NCBI GenBank assembly: GCA_030149525.1
Contig: JASBRJ010000113.1
Location: 1 to 40,082 of the forward strand
From: a bacterium
Lineage (GTDB): Bacteria > Vulcanimicrobiota > Xenobia > Xenobiales > JADMJV01
DNA: 40,082 nucleotides
Reading direction: 5' to 3'
How positions within the stretch are numbered: position 1 is the first letter of the stretch; each line of letters opens with the position of its first letter. Positions 7,884 to 16,590 of this stretch are shown here, piece by piece. Under the pieces are notes generated by a model. It had not been told where the DNA came from. It did not search any database and was given only the letters and a program-made list of their open reading frames with translations. A program made the translations under genes and the position numbers.

Positions 7884-9548
7884 ATGACAATCGAACCCAC
7901 TCGAATAGGGAAAACTCCCTCTCCCGCTCCCACAACTCTTACTGCAAAAGCCGCCGAAAAGCCTGTGGCGGAGCCCGCCTCGGCCCCCGCGCCCAGCGAC
8001 AACTTCACCGAAACGGTTCGGGTCAAGGTATATCCCCAGGACCCCCTGGTGAGTGAGACGGAAGAGATTGAGCTTCCCAAATCCCTTGTGGGAGACCGCC
8101 TTTCTTCGGAGCGTCTTCAGACTCGAGATGCAGCCCCCATCGCTATCGCCGATCCCGACGGTAAGTACGACTACGAATTGGGTACGCCCCAATTCGATCA
8201 GGCCAACGCTCACGCCCTGGTTTCCAGCACGCTCCTCATGTACGATCGCTACCTGGGGACTCAAGCAAACTTTTCTTTCCGCGGTCCACTGCGGGTCATT
8301 CCCCACAAAGGGGAAGGCAAGACCGCCTATTTTAGCCGGTGGGATCGCTCTATTAACTTCTTTGAGTGGGACAGTCCGTCGCTTGGTAAACGAGTGACCA
8401 CCTCCCAGTCGGCCGATGTTATCGCTCATGAGATCGGTCACGCCGTATGGGACGGAATTCGCCCACGGGCCGGATACTCCGGGGAGGCCGGAGCGTTTCA
8501 TGAAGCTTTCGGAGATTGCTCTGCTCTCTTGCAGGCACTTCAACACGACAGCAATCTGACCAAAGCGCTGAAAGAGAACGGTGGCGATTTCACCAAGCCA
8601 AGCCTTCTATCAAGAATGGCCGAAGAGTTCGGTTCCGGTTTCAACAAGGAAGACAAAGACCCCAACAACGACAACCGTATGTACTACCGAACCGCGCTCA
8701 ACGAGTTCAAGTACATCGATCCCAAAGACCTGCCGGACGACGATTATCCTCCCACCGTCCCGGAAGATGTTCTCACGCGAGAGTTTCACTCTTTCAGCCG
8801 CGTTTTCAGTGGCGCTTTCTATCGCATGCTCACGAGCCTTTTCAATGGGGCCAAGTCCGATGGAGCCGATGCGGTAACGGCTCTAAAAACTGCTCGTGAA
8901 AAGCTGGGTCATACCTTCGGTCAGGCGCTCCATGAGTTGCCCCCCACCGGTATCAAATTTGGGGTGGTTTCCGAAGCGATGCTGAAAGTTGCCGCCCGAA
9001 ACGGTGACCTGGTAACCTTCGACCGCCTGTCGTCTGTGATGGTCGATCGGAACCTCTTGGATGAGGGAACCGTGAACAAGCTCCGCACCAGCGGTTCTAT
9101 GCCGGAGGTGGATCTGGCCGACGGCAAGCCGGAAACCGTTCTCAAGTCGATGGAGAAAGTGCTCGATCTCCCCAACGGTTTTGCCTCCGAAGGGGAGCCG
9201 ACCAAGCTCGAGGATGGTCGAGTGGTCTATCTCTTCACCAAGCCCGAGCGTCATCAACTCCCAGGAGTTCGCCACGAGGGTGATGTTGTGGAGGTGGAGT
9301 TGCGAGAAGGCCTGTCTGTGACTTTCGACGACAGCGGCAAGATGATCAACTACTTCCACACACCTGTGGGCCAAGCCGAGAAGGAGGACGCGGAACTCTT
9401 CTGCGCCGACCTCATGAGGCGGGACCGGGTGAAGGAAGAGCCGTTCAGCTCTCAAGAGGAGAACTCTGCGGGTCGGGTCTTTCTCGGTCAATTGATCCCC
9501 GACCGAAAAGGGGTCAAAGTCTTCGAAAGACGACCTGTCTTCGACTAA
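7884..9548 (+). CDS. M4-like (gluzincin) zinc metallopeptidase without signal peptide
   Basis: 554 residues. The zinc site is clear: HEIGH at 182-186, then GAFHEAFGD with Glu207 as third ligand and Asp211 behind it. This is the HExxH plus E(x3)D layout of thermolysin-type (M4/M36) peptidases, with almost the thermolysin spacing. Residues 1-50 are a Pro/Ala/Thr-rich tail with no signal peptide. The M4 N-terminal beta region is represented by about 60-165, and the helical lobe runs to about 360. Residues 380-554 are an added C-terminal part with no motif I recognise. The absence of a secretion signal suggests a cytoplasmic role or a non-classical export route. GAGGG-type ribosome site just before the ATG. 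It may be cotranscribed with dut. Confidence 0.85.
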   Translation: MTIEPTRIGKTPSPAPTTLTAKAAEKPVAEPASAPAPSDNFTETVRVKVYPQDPLVSETEEIELPKSLVGDRLSSERLQTRDAAPIAIADPDGKYDYELGTPQFDQANAHALVSSTLLMYDRYLGTQANFSFRGPLRVIPHKGEGKTAYFSRWDRSINFFEWDSPSLGKRVTTSQSADVIAHEIGHAVWDGIRPRAGYSGEAGAFHEAFGDCSALLQALQHDSNLTKALKENGGDFTKPSLLSRMAEEFGSGFNKEDKDPNNDNRMYYRTALNEFKYIDPKDLPDDDYPPTVPEDVLTREFHSFSRVFSGAFYRMLTSLFNGAKSDGADAVTALKTAREKLGHTFGQALHELPPTGIKFGVVSEAMLKVAARNGDLVTFDRLSSVMVDRNLLDEGTVNKLRTSGSMPEVDLADGKPETVLKSMEKVLDLPNGFASEGEPTKLEDGRVVYLFTKPERHQLPGVRHEGDVVEVELREGLSVTFDDSGKMINYFHTPVGQAEKEDAELFCADLMRRDRVKEEPFSSQEENSAGRVFLGQLIPDRKGVKVFERRPVFD

Positions 9549-9615
9549 TCGGGGCGTCCCACTTCCCTTTTCCTTTAGCCAGGCGTTAGCGTTTCCTTGG
9601 AGAATACCGTAAGGT

Positions 9616-10422
9616 ATGGATATGGAAGTTTCTGTAGAAACGCTTTCCGAGGCCTTCGGGTTCCTGGTTTCTGAAGGGTTCGAAAAGGCGGTTAAGGCGG
9701 CTATCGCCAGGTCGCCGGAAGAGCCTCATCACGGCTTGAGTAAGTTTGGTTTGGAGCTCGGTGGCCCCTTGTTTGCCGCCGTGGGTGGTAGCTCGGCTCA
9801 ATCCTTGCGTTGCCCCCAGATGCCACCGGAATTTTTCCCCTTCGCGGTTCGTCGCTCTCGACCGGACATCTATGTTGGATTTCTCGTGGATAATCCCACC
9901 TTGGAGGGTGAGCCTAGAACAACGTTTGCCGTCTTCGTGCCGGAAAAACCTCACCGGTGTGGGGTGGTCGCACGCAACGAGCAAGAGCTTTTTCGTTGGC
10001 TGGGGGCTCATCTGGACTGTCCCGACGAACTGGGAACCGAGAAGGGGAGCAATTCCTACAGCCCTGAGGAAGTGAAAGCCTGGCGCATGGAACAGATCGG
10101 TTACCGCACCGCCGACCAGCTAGGCGTCGTCGCTCCCGAGGAAAACACGCCCCTCTCTCTGCTTCATGAAGAGATGCGCTGTATTCTTATCGAGAAGCGC
10201 GATATCGGCAAGGTTCGAGAGGTCGGACAGGCGGCGCTCAAGGTGAATGCGCCCGGAGCGGCTCTGGCCCTAGCAAGGGATCTCACCTGGTGGCTTGGTC
10301 ATCGCGATCACTGGTATCAACTGGCCACCGACCTCTATGTTGGCGCCTATACCCAATTGGGTCGACCGCTCCTGACGCGGATCGTACGTCGAGAGTGGGT
10401 TCGGTTGTACGGGCGTCCTTAG
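9616..10422 (+). CDS. Unrecognised soluble protein
   Basis: 268 residues from an ATG preceded by GGAGA; a second ATG two codons later is equally possible. No signal peptide or membrane segment. The N-terminal half has repeated turns and strands (GLELGGPLFAAVGG, PDIYVGFLVDNP, RTTFAVFVPEK). The middle is charged, and the C-terminal third is helical and tryptophan-rich (LARDLTWWLGHRDHWYQLATDLYVGAY). The strand-turn pattern loosely recalls SUKH/SMI1-type immunity folds, but no diagnostic motif supports that. It is 67 bases downstream of the M4-like peptidase on the same strand, so a shared transcript is possible, and convergent with the dehydrogenase gene. Confidence 0.7.
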   Translation: MDMEVSVETLSEAFGFLVSEGFEKAVKAAIARSPEEPHHGLSKFGLELGGPLFAAVGGSSAQSLRCPQMPPEFFPFAVRRSRPDIYVGFLVDNPTLEGEPRTTFAVFVPEKPHRCGVVARNEQELFRWLGAHLDCPDELGTEKGSNSYSPEEVKAWRMEQIGYRTADQLGVVAPEENTPLSLLHEEMRCILIEKRDIGKVREVGQAALKVNAPGAALALARDLTWWLGHRDHWYQLATDLYVGAYTQLGRPLLTRIVRREWVRLYGRP

Positions 10423-10426
10423 CCTG

Positions 10427-11695
10427 TTAGGCCTCTGACAGCTTCTGCCAAACCTCTTGGGCGATGGCTTTGGCTCGTCCCGGCCAGATCGGATGTTGTT
10501 GCTGCATGAGCGCCTCCGCGCGGTCGGCAGCGGCACGCAGGGGTGGCCTCCCCGAGTGCTTCGAATCCTCCAGTAAACGCTGAACGACCGGCCCAATGGC
10601 ATGATCCCAATTCCAACCGAGATGCCTTTCGATGGCCGGGTCGCAGAGAAGTCGACCATACTGCTCGTCGGCGCAGTTGACGATTCCCATGCGATTCACC
10701 ACGAAGTCCGGAACATAGATGATTCCTCGCTGGTGTATCAACTTCGAATCCCGACTGTCTTCAGCCAGTTGATTGTTGGCGGCTCCGCAAATCACTTTAC
10801 AGTTGAGTTTCGGGATAGTCTGAGGGTTCAGAATAGCTCCCAGGGCACAGGGGCTCAGAACGACCGCCTCCTCTTCAAGTATGCCTTGGGCAGTGGAGGC
10901 CCGGTGTCGCTCGGAAAGCGCAAGAACTTGCCCTACCTTCTCTTGTTCGGGATCAAACACAACGAGATCAGCACCGGACTCGTGGAGCTGAAAAGCCAGG
11001 CGCGAACCCACCTCGCCGAGGCCCTGGAGCGCCACAGTGACGCCTTTCATAGAGGAGATCCCCAGGCTTTTAAGAGCGGCCTCTATGCCTACGAAAACTC
11101 CGCGCGCCGTAGCCGGCGAAGGGTTGCCGCTGCCGCCGAACTCTGCGGGTATGCACGTGGTGAAGCGGGTGGTCGAAAAGATTGTCGCCATATCCCGGGG
11201 CTTGGTACCTACGTCTTCAGCGGTAACATAGCAGCCGTTCAGTGTACTCAGGAAAAGCCCGAACTCTCGATAAACTTCTTCTCTCACGCTGCGTGAGTCG
11301 TCGGGGCAGCCGATGACACCCTTGCCGCCGCCCCACCATAAGCCTGCCAGCGCGTTCTTACAGCCCATGCCGATGGCCAGGCGAAGCCCGTCCGTCACCA
11401 TTTCCAGCAGACTAGGATAGGCGATGCGCCGAACGCCTCCGGCGCCGGGGCCGCGTTCGGTACGGTGAAGAAAGACAGAATGGAGGTGGCCTGTCTTTGG
11501 CCCGACATGAAAGAAGGCCGCCTGATGATTGCGAAAATCGGGCAGTTCGGCGATGGCATCGGCCAGCCACTGAAATCGACTGTTGGAGGCGAGTAGCTTC
11601 GAATCATCGTTCCACAGCCCCAAGTTTCCACCGGCATCTTGGAGTTGGGGGATAAAGTCTGTGAGGTTTTGCTGCAATCGGGATGTTGTCGTCAT
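10427..11695 (-). CDS. Glu/Leu/Phe/Val dehydrogenase family, leucine/valine-dehydrogenase-like
   Basis: 422 residues. It reversibly deaminates an amino acid to its 2-oxo acid with NAD(P)+. The family signatures are present: GMGCKNALAG (109-118, Lys113), WWGGGKGVIG (120-129, Lys125), TAEDVGT (158-164, Asp161) and the nucleotide-binding GLGEVG (225-230). The wording of these motifs is closer to leucine or valine dehydrogenase than to glutamate dehydrogenase, but the chain is about 50 residues longer than classical leucine dehydrogenase (about 365). Extra residues sit mainly at the N-terminus and near the C-terminus. The exact substrate is not certain. It is divergent from the HTTM-like gene across a 101-base region with inverted repeats. 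Confidence 0.88.
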   Translation of the reverse strand: MTTTSRLQQNLTDFIPQLQDAGGNLGLWNDDSKLLASNSRFQWLADAIAELPDFRNHQAAFFHVGPKTGHLHSVFLHRTERGPGAGGVRRIAYPSLLEMVTDGLRLAIGMGCKNALAGLWWGGGKGVIGCPDDSRSVREEVYREFGLFLSTLNGCYVTAEDVGTKPRDMATIFSTTRFTTCIPAEFGGSGNPSPATARGVFVGIEAALKSLGISSMKGVTVALQGLGEVGSRLAFQLHESGADLVVFDPEQEKVGQVLALSERHRASTAQGILEEEAVVLSPCALGAILNPQTIPKLNCKVICGAANNQLAEDSRDSKLIHQRGIIYVPDFVVNRMGIVNCADEQYGRLLCDPAIERHLGWNWDHAIGPVVQRLLEDSKHSGRPPLRAAADRAEALMQQQHPIWPGRAKAIAQEVWQKLSEA

Positions 11696-11734
11696 AATCT
11701 CTCCCTCGATTATCGGGTTCGTCGCTTGATACCT

Positions 11735-11787
11735 TTCCAGCCTGATCTGTATCAGATTGGAGAAGGGGCCCCATCACAAGGCTGGAA
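11735..11787. promoter_or_regulatory. Inverted repeat overlapping the ribosome site of the HTTM-like gene
   Basis: TTCCAGCCT (11735-11743) and AGGCTGGAA (11779-11787) are perfect 9-base complements. Between them lies a second small palindrome, CTGAT-CTGT-ATCAG (11742-11755). The right arm contains the GGAAGG that serves the ATG at 11797. The element sits in the divergent promoter region, so it may be an operator or an RNA hairpin that hides the ribosome site. Confidence 0.45.
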
Positions 11788-11796
11788 GGCGCCCCC

Positions 11797-13266
11797 ATGA
11801 GCGAGTACCTAGCCCTTTCCTGGTCTGTCCAGGCCCTTATTCGATCCGGTTTTGCCTTCTGCATGCTGGGCATGTTGCTGTTGAGTCTTCCCAGTGCCCA
11901 TCGTTTCTTCGGGAGTGAGAAGTACAACGGCTACGCCGACGACGAACCCCTTCTGAATATTCTTTTCAGTCCGGTGGGCAGGGTTTTGGTTTTAGCCAGC
12001 TGGGTCGCAGCCGCCTGTTGGTTGATGGTCGACAAACACACTGTGCCGGCCTCTCTCGTCTGTCTGCTCTGGTCGCGTTTTTGCTTTATCAGTTTACGTT
12101 GGCGCAGCATCAGCCGAGGGATGGGGGCGCCGGGTTTTATGCTCTACTGGCTGGCAGCTCTCGTGTTCTTTCTGGAATACACCAGGTTCTATGACCCCTC
12201 GGGCACTCTCCGTTTACTGGCTATTCTCGCCTTTAAAGTGGACTTCGCGGTGATCATGCTGTGCGCCGGTCAGTACAAGCTCTTCAGTGGATACCCCCAG
12301 AATAACGGTATGGAGCGCGGCATGGTGAACCCCTGGTGGGGTCGACTCCGACGTTTCTACCGTCCCTTGCCCCATACCCACATCGTGTTCCGATTTCTCA
12401 ATCATTGCGCTTACTTGGGCGAGCTTTTGGCCGGGGCCGCTATGCTCTATGCTCCCTGGTCGGAGTACGGGGGGCTTTTTATGGCCTTTAGCTTCATTAT
12501 CATCTTCCTCCATATCAAGCTCGGCTTTCTCTGTCACACCGTGATTGTGAGTTGCTTCTTGTTCTGTCACCCCGGCGGCTTGGTGGATGGGCTCTTGCCC
12601 ACGCTAGCGACCACCCCGCAAGATTTGGAACCCAACATTTTTCTCAGCCTTTTTAACGGCGCAATGGGGCTCTTTTTCCTGATCTATCTCGTTCTTCTCC
12701 CCTTCATGAAGCTGGGAACCTACTACAATTTCTACGGGCAAAAGCGCCTACCCGAGGCCTGGCAGAAGTTTCAAGATACATGGACCAACCTCTGGGGGAT
12801 CATCATCTGGCGTGTCTTCACCATCGATAACACCAACTTCTACGTCCAAGCCTTTTTGCAAGACCGGGCCACCGGTGAACGCACGCTCTACTCCATACCG
12901 GAAGAATTCTCTTTCTCCAAGGGGTTTCGCTATCTTCATGTTTGCGAGTACGTTTGCTTTGTCTCTATCTTCACAACCCTGAAGTATTTCCCCAGCAACT
13001 CGCCGCTCTTTACCAAGAAGCTCTATCGCTACGCTAAGACCATTCCTTGTAAGGACAGCCAGGTTTTGGTCTTCCAGTGGGTAGATGTGAAAAAAGAGGG
13101 CGACTATTTCGTGGATGTGGCCAGTCGAGAATTCAAGGTCGACCTTCTTGAGCAAGAGCTGACCGTGACGGAACTTGCCGATGGTTCTTCGGCCACCGAT
13201 TCGCTCAGATTCTCCGACCTTCACGAAGCCGGCCAGGTGGGTTCCTACGCTCCCGCATCAAAGTGA
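11797..13266 (+). CDS. Polytopic membrane protein, HTTM/VKGC-like
   Basis: 489 residues. About eight hydrophobic helices occupy residues roughly 12-35, 58-78, 82-100, 108-128, 138-160, 200-222, 225-255 and 285-312. The helix-loop LAFKVDFAVIMLCAGQYKLF, followed by a tryptophan-rich loop (GMVNPWWGRLRRFY), resembles the HTTM (vitamin-K-dependent carboxylase-like) membrane fold. Residues about 330-489 are a soluble C-terminal part with strands (DSQVLVFQWVDVKKEGDYF). No catalytic lysine motif of true gamma-carboxylase can be pointed to. The GGAAGG ribosome site lies 7 bases before the ATG. The 3' end overlaps the convergent gene at 13258 by 9 bases. Fold assignment is tentative; membrane location is certain. 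Confidence 0.72.
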   Translation: MSEYLALSWSVQALIRSGFAFCMLGMLLLSLPSAHRFFGSEKYNGYADDEPLLNILFSPVGRVLVLASWVAAACWLMVDKHTVPASLVCLLWSRFCFISLRWRSISRGMGAPGFMLYWLAALVFFLEYTRFYDPSGTLRLLAILAFKVDFAVIMLCAGQYKLFSGYPQNNGMERGMVNPWWGRLRRFYRPLPHTHIVFRFLNHCAYLGELLAGAAMLYAPWSEYGGLFMAFSFIIIFLHIKLGFLCHTVIVSCFLFCHPGGLVDGLLPTLATTPQDLEPNIFLSLFNGAMGLFFLIYLVLLPFMKLGTYYNFYGQKRLPEAWQKFQDTWTNLWGIIIWRVFTIDNTNFYVQAFLQDRATGERTLYSIPEEFSFSKGFRYLHVCEYVCFVSIFTTLKYFPSNSPLFTKKLYRYAKTIPCKDSQVLVFQWVDVKKEGDYFVDVASREFKVDLLEQELTVTELADGSSATDSLRFSDLHEAGQVGSYAPASK

Positions 13267-13680
13267 GTCGTCGCTTGAGGGGCCTTGCTTCTCGGCTTCG
13301 GACAGCGCCTGTTCTGCGAGCTCTTCAAGGCTTCTCCTGGGCCGCCGACGGCTCTGACGCGCCTGGTAACGTCCCATCACGGCCAGCACGAAGGTGAGGC
13401 CGTGAAGAAGCGCGATCGCCAGGAGGCCTGGACGGCCGCCGACCCCCAGTAAGCCCAGAATTCCCTCAACCGTACAGAGCAGAAAGCCAACGAACGAGGA
13501 GACGCGGTGAGCCCAGTTTTCCAGGCTTTCCACAAAGATGGCGGCAAAGGCGATGAGAAACCATAGAAGCGAGAGGCCGACGACCATCTGGGCTTTAGGC
13601 ATCGAAGGGGGAAGCATCCAGTAGACGGCCCCGCTGAGTGCGATCCAACTTTGCAACCATAAAATCTGAGCTCTCTTCAC
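13258..13680 (-). CDS. Small integral membrane protein, four predicted helices
   Basis: 140 residues. Hydrophobic stretches lie at about 7-24, 32-52, 60-78 and 82-102. A basic segment follows (RYQARQSRRRPRRS, about 103-116), then an acidic C-terminal tail. By the positive-inside rule the tail should face the cytoplasm. No family recognised. Its 3' end overlaps the HTTM-like gene tail to tail by 9 bases. Confidence 0.7.
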   Translation of the reverse strand: MKRAQILWLQSWIALSGAVYWMLPPSMPKAQMVVGLSLLWFLIAFAAIFVESLENWAHRVSSFVGFLLCTVEGILGLLGVGGRPGLLAIALLHGLTFVLAVMGRYQARQSRRRPRRSLEELAEQALSEAEKQGPSSDDSL

Positions 13681-13739
13681 CTATACAGTTTTCGGGCGAC
13701 CGGGGTTTTTCCATTTCTCCTCCGGGGTAACCTCATCTC

Positions 13740-13955
13740 ATGGACGAGCCCGAGACCCTGGAAATTCCCTATCAGCAACTCTCACCCGAAGCCTTGAGGG
13801 GTATATTGGAGGAGTACGCTACGCGAGGTGGGTTCGAAGCCGATACATCTATCGATTCCAGGATTGAGGAGATGATGGAGAAGTTACGGCAAAAAAAGAT
13901 AAAGATCGTTTTTGACCCTAAGACCGGTCTCACCAACGTTGCCGCGAGAAAATAG
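13740..13955 (+). CDS. UPF0270 (YheU-like) small protein
   Basis: 71 residues. The line IPYQQLSPEALRGILEEYATR (residues 9-29), the heptad-like EEMMEKLRQKK and the closing KIVFDPKTGLTNV match the YheU/UPF0270 pattern, whose members are 70-80 residues. The usual ReGTdYG after the first helix is here RGGFEADTS. The molecular role of the family is not established. It stands alone, divergent from the small membrane protein gene at 13258. Confidence 0.8.
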   Translation: MDEPETLEIPYQQLSPEALRGILEEYATRGGFEADTSIDSRIEEMMEKLRQKKIKIVFDPKTGLTNVAARK

Positions 13956-14069
13956 CTCTTCAGCTCAAGCGTTTGAAACGTTGATCTGACCAGGATGTCA
14001 CAACTTGTCATGCTTCTTTAAGGGTGGTTAGGGCATACTCAGCCTAACAAATACATCCGGAGGCACCCC

Positions 14070-14261
14070 ATGAGCCAAGCCAAGAACTTTTTTGCAAACT
14101 ACCTAGGAACCATAATTTTGGCACTTTTTGCCATTCTCTCTTTTGTCTTCGTAGTGCAAGCTCGTGACGCGTTCGGGTTTATGGGTTGGGTATTCTGTTT
14201 CGCCGTTGTCGTATGTGCAGGCCATGGCAAAGAGCCCGCTTTGAACGAACATCAGATTTAG
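14070..14261 (+). CDS. Small membrane protein, 63 residues
   Basis: A good CCGGAGG ribosome site lies 7 bases ahead of the ATG. The product has a hydrophobic helix at about 11-31 (LGTIILALFAILSFVFVVQA) and a second at about 37-52 (GWVFCFAVVVCAG), then a short polar tail. No family recognised. Its stop overlaps the stop of the convergent Omp85-type gene by 4 bases. Confidence 0.6.
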   Translation: MSQAKNFFANYLGTIILALFAILSFVFVVQARDAFGFMGWVFCFAVVVCAGHGKEPALNEHQI

Positions 14262-15490
14262 AATCGTTCTCCCACAGTGAAGTAGAAACCGTTACGACCT
14301 CGGTCGTTCCAAGCGGTTTCTATTTTCATGAGGCCGAAGTCCGTCCCAAACTGGAGACCCGCACCGTAGCCGTATCCATCTTCCGGCTTGCCGAGAAGCT
14401 GTGGAGGGTGAGCCTTGAGTTGGGATGTTGTTCCCAGGGTGGAGGCGTAGTCGCCGAAGAGAGCAAGGCGGGTCGTGATCTTTTGATCGAACATTTCAAA
14501 CTCGGTGAGGTAGTGTCGATACTCCACCGTTCCCTGAACAAAAGAGCGTCCACTCGCCAGTTCTCCTGGATTGTATCCACGCACGGAGTAGGTTCCTCCC
14601 AGGTGGAAGGCTCTCACCGGTGGAGGGCTTCCTAGAATCGTTCCGGCTTGGAGATTGAGGAGAAGGCTATGCTTTCCATCGTTGAACCCCGGGGCTCTGA
14701 ACAGATGGGCGATGTTGGTGGAAAGTCGATTGAAAGACGTCCCAGCGTCTCCGAGTCCAATGGCCTGCTCCATTCCGAAGCGGATTTTCGTCCCTTCGGT
14801 GGGGAGGTTTGGGTCGTCTAGAGTCGTGAAGATTCCGTTCACCCGCAGTGAGGCAAAGCGTTCCGTGGCATTTCGGCCGTTGACCGTCACAGGTGAGAAA
14901 TTGCGGTCCACGTTGTAGCGATTGCCGGCTAAAAGATCATCGGAGAATCCGTATTGATAGTAGTTGAGCCCGAACGCCACGTTGAGATCTTCGGTAAACG
15001 GTTGCACATACTCGATCCCCGCCCCGAGCGATTGAACCATGGGCTCATCGCCTGAGGGCAGCTTCACTTTGTAGAAATCGATGTCGAACGGGGCGAAGCT
15101 ACCGGAGGAGACCCAGGTGTTGAAGTTAAGAGTCCCTTCCCAGTCCTGCGGTTTCACGGAATAGCTCAGATCTAAGCCGAGAAAATTTGGATCGAAATTA
15201 CCTTGCAAAAGAAGGCGTTGGTTGTCGCTGATTTTGTAGCCGTAGAAGGCCTGGATATCTACCAGCGATTCTCGGTCGGTTCCGAAGAGAACGACGGGAA
15301 TGCGACTTGGGCCTTAAAGGGCGGTGGGGTCGTTGACGGCTGTGCCCAGTCCGAAACCCTCCTGATCGCCGATAACGAACTGTCCACCCGTCGGGCCACC
15401 AAAATCACTCTTGTTGCCGGAGTTCTCTCCGGCGTCCGGCTGGGCCCAACCGGCGGTAAAAAGCAATAGCAAAAGCAAAATGATTTGCAT
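14258..15490 (-). pseudogene. Omp85-superfamily outer-membrane barrel without POTRA domains, interrupted by an in-frame stop
   Basis: From ATG at 15490, after an AAGGA ribosome site, the frame encodes a clear signal peptide (MQIILLLLLLFTAGWAQ). It continues to codon 58 and meets TAA at 15316-15314. The same frame then stays open to 14258 (352 codons) and encodes an Omp85/D15-type barrel: alternating strands, the conserved GTYSVRGYNPGELASGRSF loop-6 motif, and terminal aromatic strand (NGFYFTVGERF). No POTRA domain fits before the barrel, so it resembles the short 'noNterm' Omp85 proteins. As written the gene makes only a 58-residue secreted stub. Removing one T from the T3 run at the stop and adding one C to the following C3 run would give a natural sequence (ALKAQVAFPVVLFGTD). 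A single substitution of the TAA would also restore it. The lesion could be real or a base-calling error. Confidence 0.72.
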
Positions 15491-15556
15491 GTGAAATCCT
15501 TCTCAACAAGCCCCAGGCGTCGAGGATAACATAATTCCGTTTTGAATCAAGGCCTT

Positions 15557-16444
15557 ATGCGAGACCGCTACCTTCGATTTTGTCCGAACCTCTGTCTTCG
15601 CCCATTCGTTCCGCCCAAAGATCGCCGGGTTAAGGGTCATCTCACCGGCGATATTCGGCGACATCAATTTCAATCGGACATTGTGGGTGAGCGAGAGGTT
15701 CTTGTATATCTCCCGCCGGGATACAGCGATGCCGACACCTGGACCTATCCGTTCGCGCTGCTCCACGACGGCCAGAACGTGTTTGACGCAGAGAGTTCGG
15801 TTTTCGGAGTGGAATGGGGAGTCGATGAGGCGGCCGAACTCTTGATCGCCGACCAGAAGATTCAACCGGTCATCCTGATCGCCATTTACAACAGTCCTGA
15901 CCGCATCGCCGAGTATACACCTTTCCCGGACCCCGAGCATGGAGGAGGTGAGGCGGAGAAGTATGCAGCCTTTCTTCTCACCGAGCTAGTTCCGTTTTTA
16001 GACAGCAAATATCTCCTGAGTCATCGCCGAGAAGAACGAGCTGTGATCGGGTCCAGTTTGGGCGGGTTGGTGTCTTTGTATCTCGGTTGGTATTGTCGCG
16101 ACTTCTTCGGATTGATCGGAGCTCTTTCACCTTCTCTGTGGTGGGGGAGGAGAGCTTTTATCACGGGGATGGCCGGAGACCCCGCGCCCGAAATCAGGCC
16201 GAAGATCTGGCTAGACGCCGGCACCCATGAGGCGTGGTCGGATATCAACGGGAACGGTGTCCCCGATCTTATCGACGATCTTCGCACCTTGAAAGCGGTC
16301 CTGCTCTATCACGGCTATGAAGAGGGCGAAGACTTCATGTACAAAGAGGTGGAAGGGGCCACTCATGACGAGCTCTCCTGGAGCAAGAGAATCGGGGATG
16401 TCCTGACCTATTTCTTCTCCAAAGAGAATCGTCTTCGATACTGA
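15557..16444 (+). CDS. Enterochelin-esterase-like alpha/beta hydrolase
   Basis: About 295 residues from ATG at 15557; a TTG five codons upstream (15542) is an alternative start. The family layout is clear: REVLVYLPPGYSD, then YPFALLHDGQNVFD, the nucleophile elbow GSSLGGL (serine in GxSxGG), WLDAGTHEAW and a late ATHDELSW providing the catalytic His. These are marks of the putative esterase/IroE-type family (S9-like fold), which cleaves siderophore esters or other small esters. No signal peptide is evident at the ATG, so it is probably cytoplasmic. The substrate is unknown. It is divergent from the broken Omp85 gene and convergent with the SUF operon. Confidence 0.85.
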   Translation: MRDRYLRFCPNLCLRPFVPPKDRRVKGHLTGDIRRHQFQSDIVGEREVLVYLPPGYSDADTWTYPFALLHDGQNVFDAESSVFGVEWGVDEAAELLIADQKIQPVILIAIYNSPDRIAEYTPFPDPEHGGGEAEKYAAFLLTELVPFLDSKYLLSHRREERAVIGSSLGGLVSLYLGWYCRDFFGLIGALSPSLWWGRRAFITGMAGDPAPEIRPKIWLDAGTHEAWSDINGNGVPDLIDDLRTLKAVLLYHGYEEGEDFMYKEVEGATHDELSWSKRIGDVLTYFFSKENRLRY

Positions 16445-16462
16445 GTCCCCTATAAAAAAAGA

Positions 16463-16526
16463 AAACAGCCGGGGGATAACTCGAGTGCGGAGGGGGGTGG
16501 TGTGTGTACCCGAGTTACGGCTGTTT
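16463..16526 (-). terminator. Terminator of the SUF operon (also usable by the esterase gene)
   Basis: A two-part stem: AAACAGCCG (16463-16471) with CGGCTGTTT (16518-16526), and TAACTCG (16477-16483) with CGAGTTA (16511-16517). A 5-base bulge sits on one side and a G-rich loop on top. Read on the minus strand, the stem is followed by TCTTTTTTTATA, a proper U-tract, so its main job is to stop the SUF transcript. Confidence 0.85.
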
Positions 16527-16590
16527 GCTCTCTTATCTTAGAATGTATTCGTGCAGAAAACGTGGAGAAATTCGGCTTTTTTTGGGGAAT

